DNA of 64,000 bases, taken from assembly GCA_016748015.1 (NCBI GenBank), contig JAAOMT010000226.1, forward strand, positions 478,604 through 542,603. The letters run 5' to 3'. The stretch is from Geosiphon pyriformis. Lineage: Eukaryota > Glomeromycota > Glomeromycetes > Archaeosporales > Geosiphonaceae. The notes below the pieces were generated by a model. The model was not told the origin of the DNA. It did no database searches and saw only the letters and a program-made list of their open reading frames with translations. How positions within the stretch are numbered: position 1 is the first letter of the stretch; every line of letters begins with the position of its first letter. Below, piece after piece: positions 12,480 to 24,186 of the stretch. The translations under genes and the position numbers were made by a program.

Positions 12480-14044
12480 TAGTTTTAGTAGATAATAAGT
12501 TTGTAATAAAAGTTGGTAATAGGATTATTGTAGTAAAAAATAATATTGATTACTTCTGTTTTGTTGGTCTCATTGTAATTTTCTGCAATCTTGTTTCTAA
12601 TGTTCTGGAATTCTACAATAATAACAGCTTTGTGGTTAATTGTTGAATAATGAAAGGTAATTGTTTTAATTTTGTTATTGGAATGGCTGATATTTTTGTG
12701 GTTGTTGCTGTTGTTGTTGGTTGGTAAAAAAATTTTCAACCTTTTTTGTAAGTTGGTCAATTTTCTCTTTAGCTGTTGAGCTGGTTTTTCTAATTGCCAG
12801 ATTTATAAGCTTTATATGGTTTGCTTTTTCTATAACCATTTTATAATTCTTTACATATCAGATGGCTGTAGTTAAATCTGCTGAAGCATAGAAATAAACT
12901 TTCCTAATTAGTTAGTTTTTTAATCCTGCTATAAACTAATCCAAAATCTGGGTATTAGAATAGTATTTATTGGTTTCTAATTGTTAAATTCATTAAAGAA
13001 GTTTATTGAACCTCCTAAAATAGGTCATAACAGTTTCAAATGTTTTTTGTTTGATGTTGTGAAAGCAATTTTAAAGAGTAATAGAGGTGTTGTTGTTAGT
13101 AAATTGTTGTAAGAAAACATATTTAAATGCTTGCCAGTTTTCATAGAATTCATCTAAGTTTTCAAATCATTCTTCTGCTATTCCTCAAAGAAAATAGAGA
13201 ATAGCTTTAAGCATTCTTGTAGCATTCTATCTGTTTATATCTTTTGCTTTCTGGACTTTGTCAAGTCGTTTTTGTAGACTGGTATTATTATTTTTACCAG
13301 TGAATTCAGAAATTTTTGCAATATAAGCAGTTGCCATTTTTTTCGTTTTTGGTGGTTTTTTCTCATTCTGATTCAGTTTTTTCACTTTCCAAGTTCTCTG
13401 AATAATTACTTTGGTTTTCTTATAAGTAATCAAAAAAATTGGTGCTGGTTAATATTGGTTATTGTTGTTAATTAGAACTTTTAGGTAACTGAAAATCTTT
13501 TAGTCTTGAAAAATGGATAAGTGGTGAATTTGGTGTTTGTAGTTAAGCAAGTAAAATTGGAAATAGTATAATAGAAAGTGGTAATTTGAAATTGGTTCTT
13601 TGTTTAGGTGTTTGTAAATGTTTGGCAATTGTTTTTAATGTGATATAAGTTATATGGCTAACTCAAAGTATCTTCTTTTGTTTTCTGTTGTTGCTATTTT
13701 CTGGTTCTAATTCAAAGTTAAGAGAATATTTGGACTGTACTGGATATTTTTTTTTACAATTAAATAATATTAAAGTTGAGTTTTTGAAAGTAGATATCAA
13801 GTATTTCACTGTTAAGGTCTTTAGTTTTCAGGTGTGAATAGTACAATAGATTGTTGTAAAGATTGCTTCTAACTTCTGAAATGTTGTAATTTTCAAAAAA
13901 ATAATTGTTGATGCAATTCTCAATATATTGGTATAGTAATTTTTTAAAAATTTCAATTCCGTCTTAGATGTTGAATTTTTGCTTGCAGTGAGTATAAATC
14001 AACTGATAATACTCTAAAGTTATTGTGTCTGGTGTAGTTGCCAC
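12480..14044 (-). pseudogene. A1 gag
   Basis: Aligned with A2 gag (59700-61221). The start corresponds to the A2 ATG, about 45 nt inside the 5' LTR. The 13227-13433 stretch carries the KIxEFTG..N core seen in A2 and B. A Gln/Asn-rich segment follows towards 12500. Gag would form the particle that packages element RNA; this copy has stops throughout. Confidence 0.7.
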
Positions 14045-14089
14045 TTTGAAGTTGTTATTGTTGTGTTATTTCTATAGAAGAGCACCAAA

Positions 14090-15049
14090 TATTACCAGAA
14101 GTTTTTGGTCTCTTTTTTTGAATGTTGTTAATGCCTATTGGTTGTGAATTCACGTTTTTCTGGAAGTAGTTAAACTTCTGATAAATGAATTTATTTTCAA
14201 ATTATCTCCTATAATTTGAACTGCTGGGCTTATAAGTAGAATAACCAATTCTATACCAGTTGCTTTGTGTAGTTATATTATAATAAATGTCAATTTTTTC
14301 TCAGGAATTGCTCATCTGGAAACTTACTAAAAATGTGTAATTACTTTGCTATAAAAGTCAACACTTTTATAAGAATTTCATCTATATGTTACCCTAATGA
14401 TTATAATAAGGAAGGTAAAAAAAAATAAAAGAAATATAAAAGAAATAGAATTGTGTCAAGAGAAACGTTTTCTATTCAGGTCTGGAGTCACTAACAGATT
14501 ACTGAAATTGGTAGCTAATCAATTTCAAAATGTTAGTTGTGTTAAGGGAATTTCAAGTGTAATAATTTAAAAAATTTGGTTTTTGAATATTTAATTTTTA
14601 TTTGAGATATGTAAAAGGTAATTTGTCTTAATTAAGATATCTAAAGTAAGATACTATGATAAGATACATTTTCTTGAAGAAAAAAGCTCTTTTTTTATAC
14701 AATTTGTTGTAGTACTAGTCTTTGAACTTGTACTTTTTTCTTTGCTTTAATTTTGGCAAACTAAAAATACATTTCGGCAAACTACAAGTTATTTCTACAA
14801 ACTATTGATTATTTCGGCCAATTTCTGTTAATTTCGACGAAATTTTGAATATTAAATGGTTCAGGATATTGTGTAATTTAATCATCTTAATTTTTATGAT
14901 ACAAATCAGATTATTAATTGAAAAATTATATTTGATAATTTAATTAAATAATAAGTGATAATTGAAATAATAATAATATATACTAATTAATAATAGGAAT
15001 TAAAAGGATAATTTTATGTTAATTAATAGCCAAAATTCTACTGGTAACA
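14090..15049 (-). repeat. 5' LTR of element A1
   Basis: Begins TATTACCAG (a C-to-T form of the expected end on the minus strand) next to the primer-binding site (plus strand AGAGCACCAAA, 14079-14089) and ends CTGGTAACA at 15049. It pairs with 5213-6150. It keeps GAAACGTTTTC near 14463 and the TTTCGGC motifs near 14775-14840. Confidence 0.9.
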
Positions 15050-16270
15050 ACATTTTGGACTTTTTGTAGTTTTTATAAACTAATAACAAATGTTTAATAA
15101 TGTTAGGCAATTTTATACCATTCTGAATTATGTTCACGATCTTGAAAGCTTTATTATCATTCAAAATTGACTATTTTTTAACAAGACAATCGAATCCAAA
15201 CATATTACTTAAGCTTAATCTCTTACTTACCTTGGCAATAAACAATTCTTATTCATAAAACTTAGAAAACAGTCTGTTTTTTAAACACTGAAACTCACTG
15301 AATCAATGTTTAGAAAATATTGCATTAGCCAACTCCACTATTATTTTCTCCAGCAAACTTTACATAGTATTCAAATTAATATTAGCTTTAGCATCTGAAA
15401 ACTTATTTTTTACTGCCAAAAGTTTGGTAAAAGAATATTCTCTGAAATATATCTATTTGGTATTATTTGTATTCTTAATTTTGAACTTCCAATTATCTTT
15501 ATTAGCTTGCTTGTACATATCATTTAAACAAACATTCAAAAAACCACTCAAACCAATTAACATTAGGACAGTCTTGTAATTAATGTTAAAAAATATAAAT
15601 ACAGAATTAACACTATAATCAAAAACTACAAATAATAAGCTCTTATTTACAAAAATGTAATTTATAACTTTTTCAACATCTCTTAAGTTGTTTCAAGTTA
15701 ATACTTTGGCTAAAAAATGTCTACCAAATAAGTTGATCAAACTTAAATCCAAACAGAATTTAAAATTCATACTTTTTTCAGACTTATTTTTGTTAAAATT
15801 TTTATCTAAGACTACAAAAGTACTAAAGTTAACAGCATTAACAATAAAAAATTTAACTCTAAAGTCTGACCAAACCAAGTCTCAATAAAAACACTAGCAT
15901 ATAAATCTAAAACCACTAACTGAGAGTTTGCTCTTAAAAAAAATTATATTGAAATAATACAACTAAGAACTTCTTCTATCTTTAAAAAATGTCAAGCCAA
16001 GAAATTGTTTATAACAATAATTATACCAGCACTGAAAAAACTCATTTCCAAACCAGATATAAAAACTCATACTTTATCAAACTTATTTGCAATCTATGGC
16101 TTAATACTAGATCTTAGCTTTATTTCTGTTACAAAAAAAACCATATTCCTTAATTTAATATGTTAACAAACAATATTTTTTACTTAACAAGAATGTTGAT
16201 ACTCCAAACATTGCATGTGGCAAATTTCCAGACCAAATTACTTATTGAAAAAAAAAGACACCAAAGAACT
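15050..16270 (-). pseudogene. LINE endonuclease part (5' of A1 insertion)
   Basis: Minus-strand translation gives an APE-type LINE endonuclease N-terminus: an ATCNV-type first strand near 16210-16225 and a VTEIKLRSS block (expected TETK) near 16100-16130, followed by a KFDKV..FISGL stretch. This is the start of ORF2 of the same LINE whose reverse transcriptase lies at 3848-5212; A1 separates the two. It would nick target DNA. Frame is broken by stops and shifts. Confidence 0.65.
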
Positions 16271-16282
16271 TAAATTAGTATA

Positions 16283-18110
16283 CAACTAATCTAATCTTGT
16301 CAAAACTGTATTAATAGAAATTTCAAGAGCCACCATTTTAAATTTCAATTCATCTATCTTGGTGGTTAGAATCTTAGATCTACTTATATCCAAATTTAAA
16401 ACCATATTATTTGCAACTGAAAGAAAAAAGACAGATAACATAGGTGAGTTATCCAAAACCATATTTAAATTCAAATTTGATTCTGAAAAAACAGACACAG
16501 TAAGAGAAAGAGATTAAAAAACAAATACTAAGAACACCAAATTCATAATATTCAATTTTTGCAAAATGCTAAATACTTGATTAGCCAACAGCTTCAAGGA
16601 ATATTCTAGAAAAATCAAGCAAACACTAATAAATAAATTATTTTAAACAACAAATAAACCTTTTTTATTATGTAATGTATTAGAAAAAGAGAAACCAAAA
16701 TCAGAATCAAAGCAAATATTTTTAGAAAATATAGCAAACAAAACCATTTGGACCCAAAATTTGCTATCAAAGGTAGCAGAATAAGAAATAGGAACACTTT
16801 TTCTTATATATAATTTGGCTAACTAAAGGCAATCTGCATTTAAAACTATTTTTTTAAATGGCTTTGAAAGCTTAAGAGTAGATACATCTGTTATATTACA
16901 TTCTAAAGCAAAATGTTTGAACTTTTCATATTTTTTATATCAAACCAAATTTATTTTAATTCATAAAAATTTTATACTACCAAAAATTGGCTTTGTGTAA
17001 AAGATAAACTCTAGCTTTTCATTTAATTTAAAACTAACTACAGCATAGTGCACTTAATTGTTAGTTTTAAATAAGTGATTAATAACACAGATTTTTCTAC
17101 CAGTTCCTTCTAACAGAATACTTAAATCATAAGTTGTCATTTCTATAAGCAAAATAAACAGAAGCACTTTGAATTAATTCTTAAACATCTAAATATCTCA
17201 ATCTTTTATGGTCTTTGCCATATGTAACGAATCTTTTTTAATAAAAAATGACTACTTAAAAACCAGATATTTAATTTGTTCTAATTTAATAAATTCTATC
17301 ATAGTCTTTTGTTATAGCCCAATAAATTGCATTTTAATAAACATATTCTGATCATATTTAACAACTGTAATAACAATTATTTCTTTTGGCATGTTCATGA
17401 AAATTTTTTTAATTATCACAGCTCAATTTAATTTGATTTCTTGTTTTTTGAGATTACTATTTACTTTTATGTTTTTTTTTTGGCCAATAATGCAGTCTTC
17501 TTCATGTTTTTTTCTAATATAAACATAAATTTAATGATTTTCTCAAATTTTGAAAAAGTAATAGCCTTTCCAAAATTATTGATTATTAAAAAAAACTTTC
17601 TAATTAACTGAATTTTTGAGATTACTAATTTGTTTTCCACAGTTAAAAATTAATATCTAATGCAAAAAATTTTCTAACTATCATTTTAATCTAATTTTTA
17701 ATTATTTTTGAATCAATCCATCTTTTGTTAAGAGAGATAAATAGGCAAAAAGAGAGAAAAATCTCTTTATTATCATCTATATTAAAGACCAAAAAGCCAA
17801 TTGAAGAACCAACTACAATATCAATGTTAATTTTTTTTACTTTAGGTGTATTTATTTTAGAATTTGATTAAACTTTATTTTTATTACTAGTATTATCATT
17901 TGTATTTATACTAGCAAATTAGTCAGCAATCTTTTTTGAATTTCCAAAACTTAAATCTGCTTTATTATTAAAATGTTTGATATTGTCAAATGATGACTTC
18001 TGCTTTTGAGCCAAGTTTTCACTAATAGAACCTAAAACTACAACTCTAACTAACTTTTTTCTAACATCAAAACCACTTATAATAACAGTCAGTTTAACAA
18101 TAAAAGAGTT
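16283..18110 (-). pseudogene. LINE ORF1 (gag-like), minus copy
   Basis: The minus strand carries a degenerate LINE ORF1. The best-kept piece is the C-terminal 70 codons (16286-16498), ending LEISINTVLTRLD, which is paralogous to the end of the plus-strand ORF1 at 34365-34709 (EISVNLVLAKLD). The N-terminal block with SLNKRWIDSKII is seen near 17690-17740. ORF1 proteins of this kind bind RNA; a CCHC knuckle is expected near 16900-17000 but is not convincing here. The 5' end of the LINE is near 18215, matched by the start of the plus copy near 28496. Confidence 0.65.
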
Positions 18111-18215
18111 TAATATTTAAAAAATAGTGAAATATGCAATAATAAAACAGAAAAAACTTCTTTCAAAATTCTGAACTCTTTTTTAAGAATTTATAATGAA
18201 GGAGAAAAAGAAGTT

Positions 18216-19380
18216 TTTTTTTTAAATTACTTTTTAATTATTTTATTATTATATAATATATATTTTTTTTGCTTATTAGCATATATATTAATTATAACAA
18301 TATTTTATAATATTTTTAAAATATTTAATAAAGTCAATATATAGTTTTTAAGCAAATTATTAAATTATTTTTTTTAATAAAATATTTTACTTATTATATT
18401 ATTATTTTATTAAATATAAAGTTTAAATTTTTAGTTATTGTTTTAAGTAATAATAATAATATATTATTGAAAATTGTTTTTTTTTAGTTTTTTGAATTAA
18501 CAAATTTTTAAAAAAAATTTTTTTTTTTTAATGTTTTATAATATAAATACTTAAAAACTTTTAAAGTTTTTATGTTTGTTAAGATAATAATTTTTTGTAA
18601 TTATATATAAAAAAAATTTAGATAATAATATTAAAATTAAAAGCCAAATATGAAAAATTATATTTATTAAAAGTAATTCATAATAATTTTATAAAAGTAT
18701 TAATAATATAAATTTAAATTATTTGCTTAATATTAATTTGTTTAATATTAAATATTTAAGTTATTTTGGTTTGTTTATAGTTTTAAAATTTTTTTTAATA
18801 TTTTTAATATATAAAACTGCATTACATGTAATTTGTATAAGTTTATAAATTTATTGTATAGTGTTTAATAATGTCTTAACATAAGGTTAAATGAATAATT
18901 ATGTATAAAAAACACATAATTTTGCTTATTGTAAAATATATGTGTTTTATATATATAAATAACAAAAAAATCTTACTTTATAAAGAAAAATTATTAGGTG
19001 TTTTTAATTAAAAATATAGATAAGTATTTATAAACTTAAGTCCAAATAATTGGTTATGTGTTAAAAATGCATAATTTAGCTTTATAGTAATTTTATTATA
19101 ATTAAGATAATTAATGAAAAGATCACATTTGGTTAAAACATTAATAATATAATAAAATTAAAAAATTTAATATGTATATTAATACAATAATAATTCATCA
19201 AAAATACATAGATAAATATATAATAAAAAACAAATTTACCAAATATTTTATAATAATAATAATAATAATAGTTAATTAATTTTAAAACTGATTTCCTTAT
19301 ACACTTTATTATTGAATATTTGATTTTGGTATAATTATTTCTTAAATTCCTGTTCTTTAAAGCCTGTTACCAAACACGTA
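18216..19380. other. AT-rich filler without a gene
   Basis: About 1.2 kb of extremely AT-rich sequence with long A and T runs and essentially no CpG. No coding signal, no clear terminal repeats. A short trinucleotide run (AAT) lies near 19250-19270. It is the transition from the LINE to the gene island. Confidence 0.6.
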
Positions 19381-20428
19381 AAAAATTTATTTTAAAATCT
19401 TAATTAAATTTCGGTTATCAAACCATTTTCAACGTGTCTAACTTAAATATTAACCAACTATTCAATTTGTGGTTGATTCAAAGGGTTCAGTTTATTGAGA
19501 ACATTGTTTTATTTCCAATAACTCTGGTTTCAATTAACATGTTGAAGTTGAATGTCCTTAAACACTTTAAATCGATATGTATACACATGACAACCAGATA
19601 TCTGAAAAAGTTTTCAAGTTAGGAATCATCATTTCATTTGAAAAAGGAAGAGGAAAGTTTAAGATAACCAACGGAACTTCAATTTTCAAACGAATCTTGT
19701 GACACGTTTCAAGAATCGGTGATCTTTTTAATTTAAAATAACATAAAACTTAACAAGTTTCTGTACTAGTTTTTTGTTGTTCATAATTTTTTTTTCAAGA
19801 GGGCGTTAAAAAATATTTCGAAGGATTCTAAGGAACAAACGGTTTATCAAAAAATTCCGCTATGATCAATAGATGATGAAATAAGGTTGAGGCTAAACGG
19901 GTGATTCTAGAGATTCTTGAAGCCAAGCCTCATCCAGACTGATGCAAGCCACAAGGCTTGGACATTTCGAAATAAAAAGTCGCGGCTTTAAAAATAGTAC
20001 TTATAAGAGGGGTTAGATTAAATTTCAAATTATCCCTAATCTATATGAACCCAACAGATATTTCGCAAAAAAGAACAGATGGGATATCTTTTATCCTTTC
20101 CGACCAATTTTTAAGGGATCCAATTCCGTTATCCGAACTCCGAGTAACATACATTATGTGATAATCAAGGTTAGATCAAATATAGCTGTGTGATATCAGG
20201 AAAGTTTCAAATAGAATTCTCTTGATACCCAGAAGTTCTGGATTAATTGATCTAAAGACAGATTTTCATATTTGGTGAAACATTATATATTTCTGGGTAA
20301 TTCATTGCCGGACCTTTAACAACCAGACACATTTTTTATGACCAATTGAATTAATAAAAATCAAATGATTTCTTTGATGATGAATATATATAAAACTTTT
20401 AAATAAAAAAGACGCATTGAAAATTTCA

Positions 20429-20429
<1 letters not shown>

Positions 20430-20474
<45 letters not shown>
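20430..20474. repeat. (TTA)n microsatellite
   Basis: A near-perfect run of TTA/ATT units, separated by 17 non-repeat bases from the longer array that follows, so both probably derive from one array. Confidence 0.95.
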
Positions 20475-20491
20475 TCCTGATATCACTTTAA

Positions 20492-20601
<110 letters not shown>

Positions 20602-21267
20602 CACTAAGTTATAAAAGGAAAATTTTTAAGAATAATTTGGCAAGAATCTACTTTTATTCCTGATATATACCTTTTTTTGTGTGTAATCTATAACGTAACG
20701 TTTATTTTGGTTAAAACTGGACAAAATTCATCACAAGCATTGTCTGTGTTCCCCTTGATTTCATCCATCCAAGCACGTTGTTTTTAGTGTCGTAATTTTT
20801 TTCCTGCATGATGCAAGTAGTTGGACCATCAATTGATTCTTTTAAACACCAAAAATATATATGCAAAGCTACAATCTTGAATTTCTTTCTATTAGTCATT
20901 TCTGTATAACATTGTTTTTTTATTAAAAAAAAAAACCCTAAAAAATTTTTGCCTTTAACAAAAATATTAAAAAAAGCTCGTCATTTTGGAAGTGTTCTGA
21001 ATTTACATGATCATATGATCAAATTAAATTAAATACAAAAAAGCAAAGTCACCCCAAGCCTTTTTATTTCTAAAATTTTTCGTCTATATATTGAATTATC
21101 ACAGCTAATCATTTGACAAATAAATCATAACAATTGATATCACTCTAAGAAAAAATTGGTGTGATTGATTGATACAAAGCTAACAAATGGGCTAATTTTA
21201 GCGAAACACAAAATAATCAACAGTTATTATTACCCTTTAGGAAAAAAAAATTTATATTCTAAAACAT

Positions 21268-21303
21268 TTTATTATTATTATTATTATTATTATTGTTATT
21301 ATC
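21268..21303. repeat. (ATT)n microsatellite, short
   Basis: About ten ATT units, one interrupted to GTT, about 540 bp upstream of the glycosyltransferase start codon. Confidence 0.85.
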
Positions 21304-21785
21304 ATTTTTACTATTATTAATATATAAAAAAGGTCTGAAAAAATTTCCTCGTGATTTTTCTCCTTAGTGTTATTGGCTTTTCTACTATTCTTTATATTAC
21401 CGAAATTGTAAATCAAATTTTCCCCAGTTCAAACCATTGAAACTATACACACTATCTTTTCCTTGGCCTTTCTTCTTGTTTATGAACGTTTTCTTTGAAC
21501 TCCCCGAAATTGCAATTTTTACTCCGACAACTCTTCTCCTCTTCACTGTGTTCGTATGCTCATAGAATTAATAGACCACGGGTAATAAGATCTCTTTTTT
21601 CTTCTATTAGGTAGTCTCTTATTAACAGCATATTAATTATTTTTTTTTTGTTAATTTTTTAAAAAATAAAACTAATAAAACTTTGCTTTCATCCTTTTCT
21701 TGCTCTTTGCCGACTACTTTTTTCTATTCCTTTATTTCTAGTTTTGTTGCCTAATCAAAATTTCTTAACAGAGCTCAAAAGACTT

Positions 21786-21794
21786 TTATATAAG
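21786..21794 (+). promoter_or_regulatory. TATA-like box of the glycosyltransferase gene
   Basis: TTTATATAAG lies about 50 nt upstream of the start codon at 21840 and is followed by an A-rich leader. The spacing suits a short 5' untranslated region. No transcript data, so the role is inferred. Confidence 0.4.
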
Positions 21795-21839
21795 TTTCAT
21801 TAAAAGAAAAATAATCAGAAAAAAAAATTTAATTCAGTC

Positions 21840-23955
21840 ATGTATCACCTTTTTGAGCTCGTTGCTCCCGCCACTGCTCTTGCTGCAATATTACTTTTAC
21901 CATTCGGGCCCATCCTGTTTCCACGAACATACATCATATTCCTATTTATTTACTTCACAACCTTCCTATATATCTCGATAAATCACTTCTTCAAGTTTTG
22001 TATCACCGTTGGAAATATGAAAAGAAATATTCGACAGTGGAACGCTACTCAAGCTTTACGCGACGCTCAAGACGATAAAAATGGTGTTTCTTTAAAAAGT
22101 ACTGGCTCTAGTAACAGTGGTCGAACTTCACCTTCAGGCACTACAAGAAGTGGTTATACACCTGTCACGAACATGGTTGATACTTTGGACGAGAAACAAT
22201 ATGGCGAGATGGAGAGTGCTCTGACTTTATGCGAAGGTGACCGTTATATTCACGCTTTCGTCATTCCAAATTACGAGGAACCTGAACCATTATTGAGGGA
22301 TACTATCAAGAGATTGGCTCAACATAGGTAACGATTAATTCACAAAAAGATTGGACGACTTTCTAAAGAACCTTTATGATAAATTTCTAAACATCAAACT
22401 GGAAAACTTTACAATCCACAAGGAATTCTGAATCTTATTGAGGATTGCTAAGTTTTAGTTATATTTGATTATTTCATTTTTATTCTTTCAATAAGACTGA
22501 TCAAAAGACATCTTAAATGTGTTTTAGGAACTCAAATGATACCTACGTCATTGTACTTGCAATGGAAGCATCCGAGCAAAATCATGACGAAAAAGCTGCG
22601 AATTTGAAAAATACTTTTGAAGGTAGTTTTCGGGAATTCATAATAACGGTACATCCAAAAGATCTCCCTGGAGAAAGCCGTGGTAAGGGTAGTAATGTCG
22701 CCTACGCTGCACGAACGGCTTGCGCTGAACTGGTGCGAAATGGTTTTGACAAAAGACATGTTGTATTCACGATTACGGATTCTGATTCCGCCATTCCTGA
22801 ACTTTATGTCCGTCACGTGGAAAAGGCTTTGATAGAAGCTGAGGATCCCTTTGCCACTATATGTTCGCCACCAATCTTTTTTTCAAGGAATGCCTTGGAC
22901 GTTCCCGCCGCTGTTAGAGTAACGGATATAATGTGGTCTATAATGGTCATGCAAAATCTAAGCAATGGTAGAGGATTATCTTTCCCTTGTTCAACCTATA
23001 GTTTAAGCATGGTAATTATCATTAATTACTCTATTTTTACATCATGCCAAAGTTTAAATTGGAATATCATAATAATCCTTCCATTCTTTATATTCCAAAG
23101 GTTCTTGCAGAAAAAGTTGGATTTTGGGATACAGATCAAGATGCTGTTGGAGAAGACTTACACATGTGGCTAAAATGTTTCTTCAAAACAAATGGTGCCG
23201 CACGGACCGCTCCTATATTCGTGCCGATAAATCTTACTAATGTTCAAACAACGGGCTATGTATCAAATTTACACGCTCGCTACATTCAAGCTAAGCGACA
23301 TTATAATGGGGTTGCTGATGTAGCTTATACCCTGAAATCCACATTCAAAGGGGATGGTCGTCAATCTTCTTTCGATACGACATCTCTCCTATCGGGACCT
23401 CCACCATCACCAACATTTTCCAGCTCTAATAATAATAATAATAATAGTAATAATAATCGATCATCATGTTTAATGTCATGTTCCATTTTTGACAAGCTTG
23501 TGGTTGTTTTTCATGTACTTGAGGCACATATGATTCCGGCGACATCGGGCTGGCTCATGTTTGCCGCGGTTCCTCTCACACAATTCTTTTTAATATCCGC
23601 TTATTCGCCACTCTCTATATATTATCCAACTTTCCAGAACCCGATCGTCACTTCAGAGTTCTACGCATTCATGTTCTCACTGGTTCAAGTTATTGGCTTT
23701 CTATTACCGGTCCCTTTACTTCTTATGACAGTGTTATACGAAGGTTTACACCGTACAGTAGATGCCGAATTGTTCCGAAAAAGTTCGACAGAAGGACGAA
23801 CATGGAAAAACATTGCAGATTATGCATGGCTCCCAGTGAGCGCATGGCTATTTATGACTTTGCCAAGTACTTTGGCGTGTATGAAACGGTTAAGAAGGGG
23901 GGAGGAGAAATATATTGTGGCAAAAAAGTTTTTCACAGAAGATCAGACAAATTAG
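21840..23955 (+). CDS. Family-2 glycosyltransferase, membrane protein, 3 exons
   Basis: Exons 21840-22327, 22528-23011 and 23101-23955 join in frame to 608 codons; both introns (200 and 89 nt) are GT-AG. Residues 1-55 form two likely membrane helices, 81-115 a Ser/Thr/Gly-rich loop. The GT2 fold starts at 140 (FVIPNYEEPEPLL); D247-S-D249 fits the metal-binding DXD, G341-E-D343 the GED acceptor motif, and Q387-AKRH the Q..RW-like motif of processive enzymes. Residues 434-443 are Asn-rich. Three C-terminal helices follow (about 474-499, 511-537, 566-586). It probably transfers a sugar at a membrane, perhaps for cell wall or surface glycan; donor and product cannot be read. The intron 2 acceptor could instead be at 23052, adding 16 residues; 23101 fits the VLAEKVGFWD strand better. 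It is intact, CpG-containing and the only clear host gene here. Confidence 0.88.
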
Positions 23956-24067
23956 AAAAAACTTTAGGTGGGTGTTTTGAAATTTGTTCAAAAAATGGAT
24001 TTTTGTGGATTTTTATTAGGTTACCTCTGTATACATAGTTTGTGTTTTTTACAATTTTGGTTCTTCC

Positions 24068-24152
24068 TTTAACTACTACAATTACTACAACTACTACAAT
24101 TACTACAACTACTACAATTACTACAATTACTACAATTACTACAATTACTACT
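24068..24152 (+). repeat. ACTACAATT/ACTACAACT minisatellite
   Basis: Short units built from ACTACA plus ATT or ACT, repeated about ten times in the 3' flank of the glycosyltransferase gene. Likely in or just after the 3' untranslated region. Confidence 0.85.
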
Positions 24153-24180
24153 TTAGAGTGGCATCATAGTAATGCACAAT

Positions 24181-24186
24181 AATAAA
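24181..24186 (+). terminator. Candidate polyadenylation signal AATAAA
   Basis: AATAAA lies 226 nt after the stop codon at 23953-23955, just beyond the minisatellite. It is the first exact hexamer I see downstream. Use is unproven. Confidence 0.3.

Larger units (their letters stand above)
5213..15049 (-). mobile_element. Ty3/gypsy-type element A1 with dUTPase
   Basis: This is a complete but degenerate LTR retrotransposon on the minus strand: 3' LTR (5213-6150), polypurine tract, C-terminal extension, integrase, RNase H, RT, dUTPase, cysteine-rich segment, protease, gag, primer-binding site, 5' LTR (14090-15049). It is flanked by ATAT (5209-5212) and ACAT (15050-15053), which fit a 4-bp target duplication with one C-to-T change. 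It splits a minus-strand LINE. It aligns with A2 at an almost constant offset (about 37004 left of the nested B insertion, 47177 right of it). Compared with A2 it is far more AT-rich and its longest coding-strand open stretch is only 97 codons. Confidence 0.9.

Noticed and set aside
18216-19380. Mitochondrial insertion, because of very high AT content
   Set aside because: No mitochondrial gene, tRNA or intron core is visible, and the flanks are nuclear transposons.
22532-22816. Antisense gene opposite exon 2
   Set aside because: A shadow of a well-supported coding exon with GT2 motifs.
23802-24038. Second gene overlapping the end of the glycosyltransferase
   Set aside because: It is an out-of-frame shadow of exon 3 and its 3' flank.
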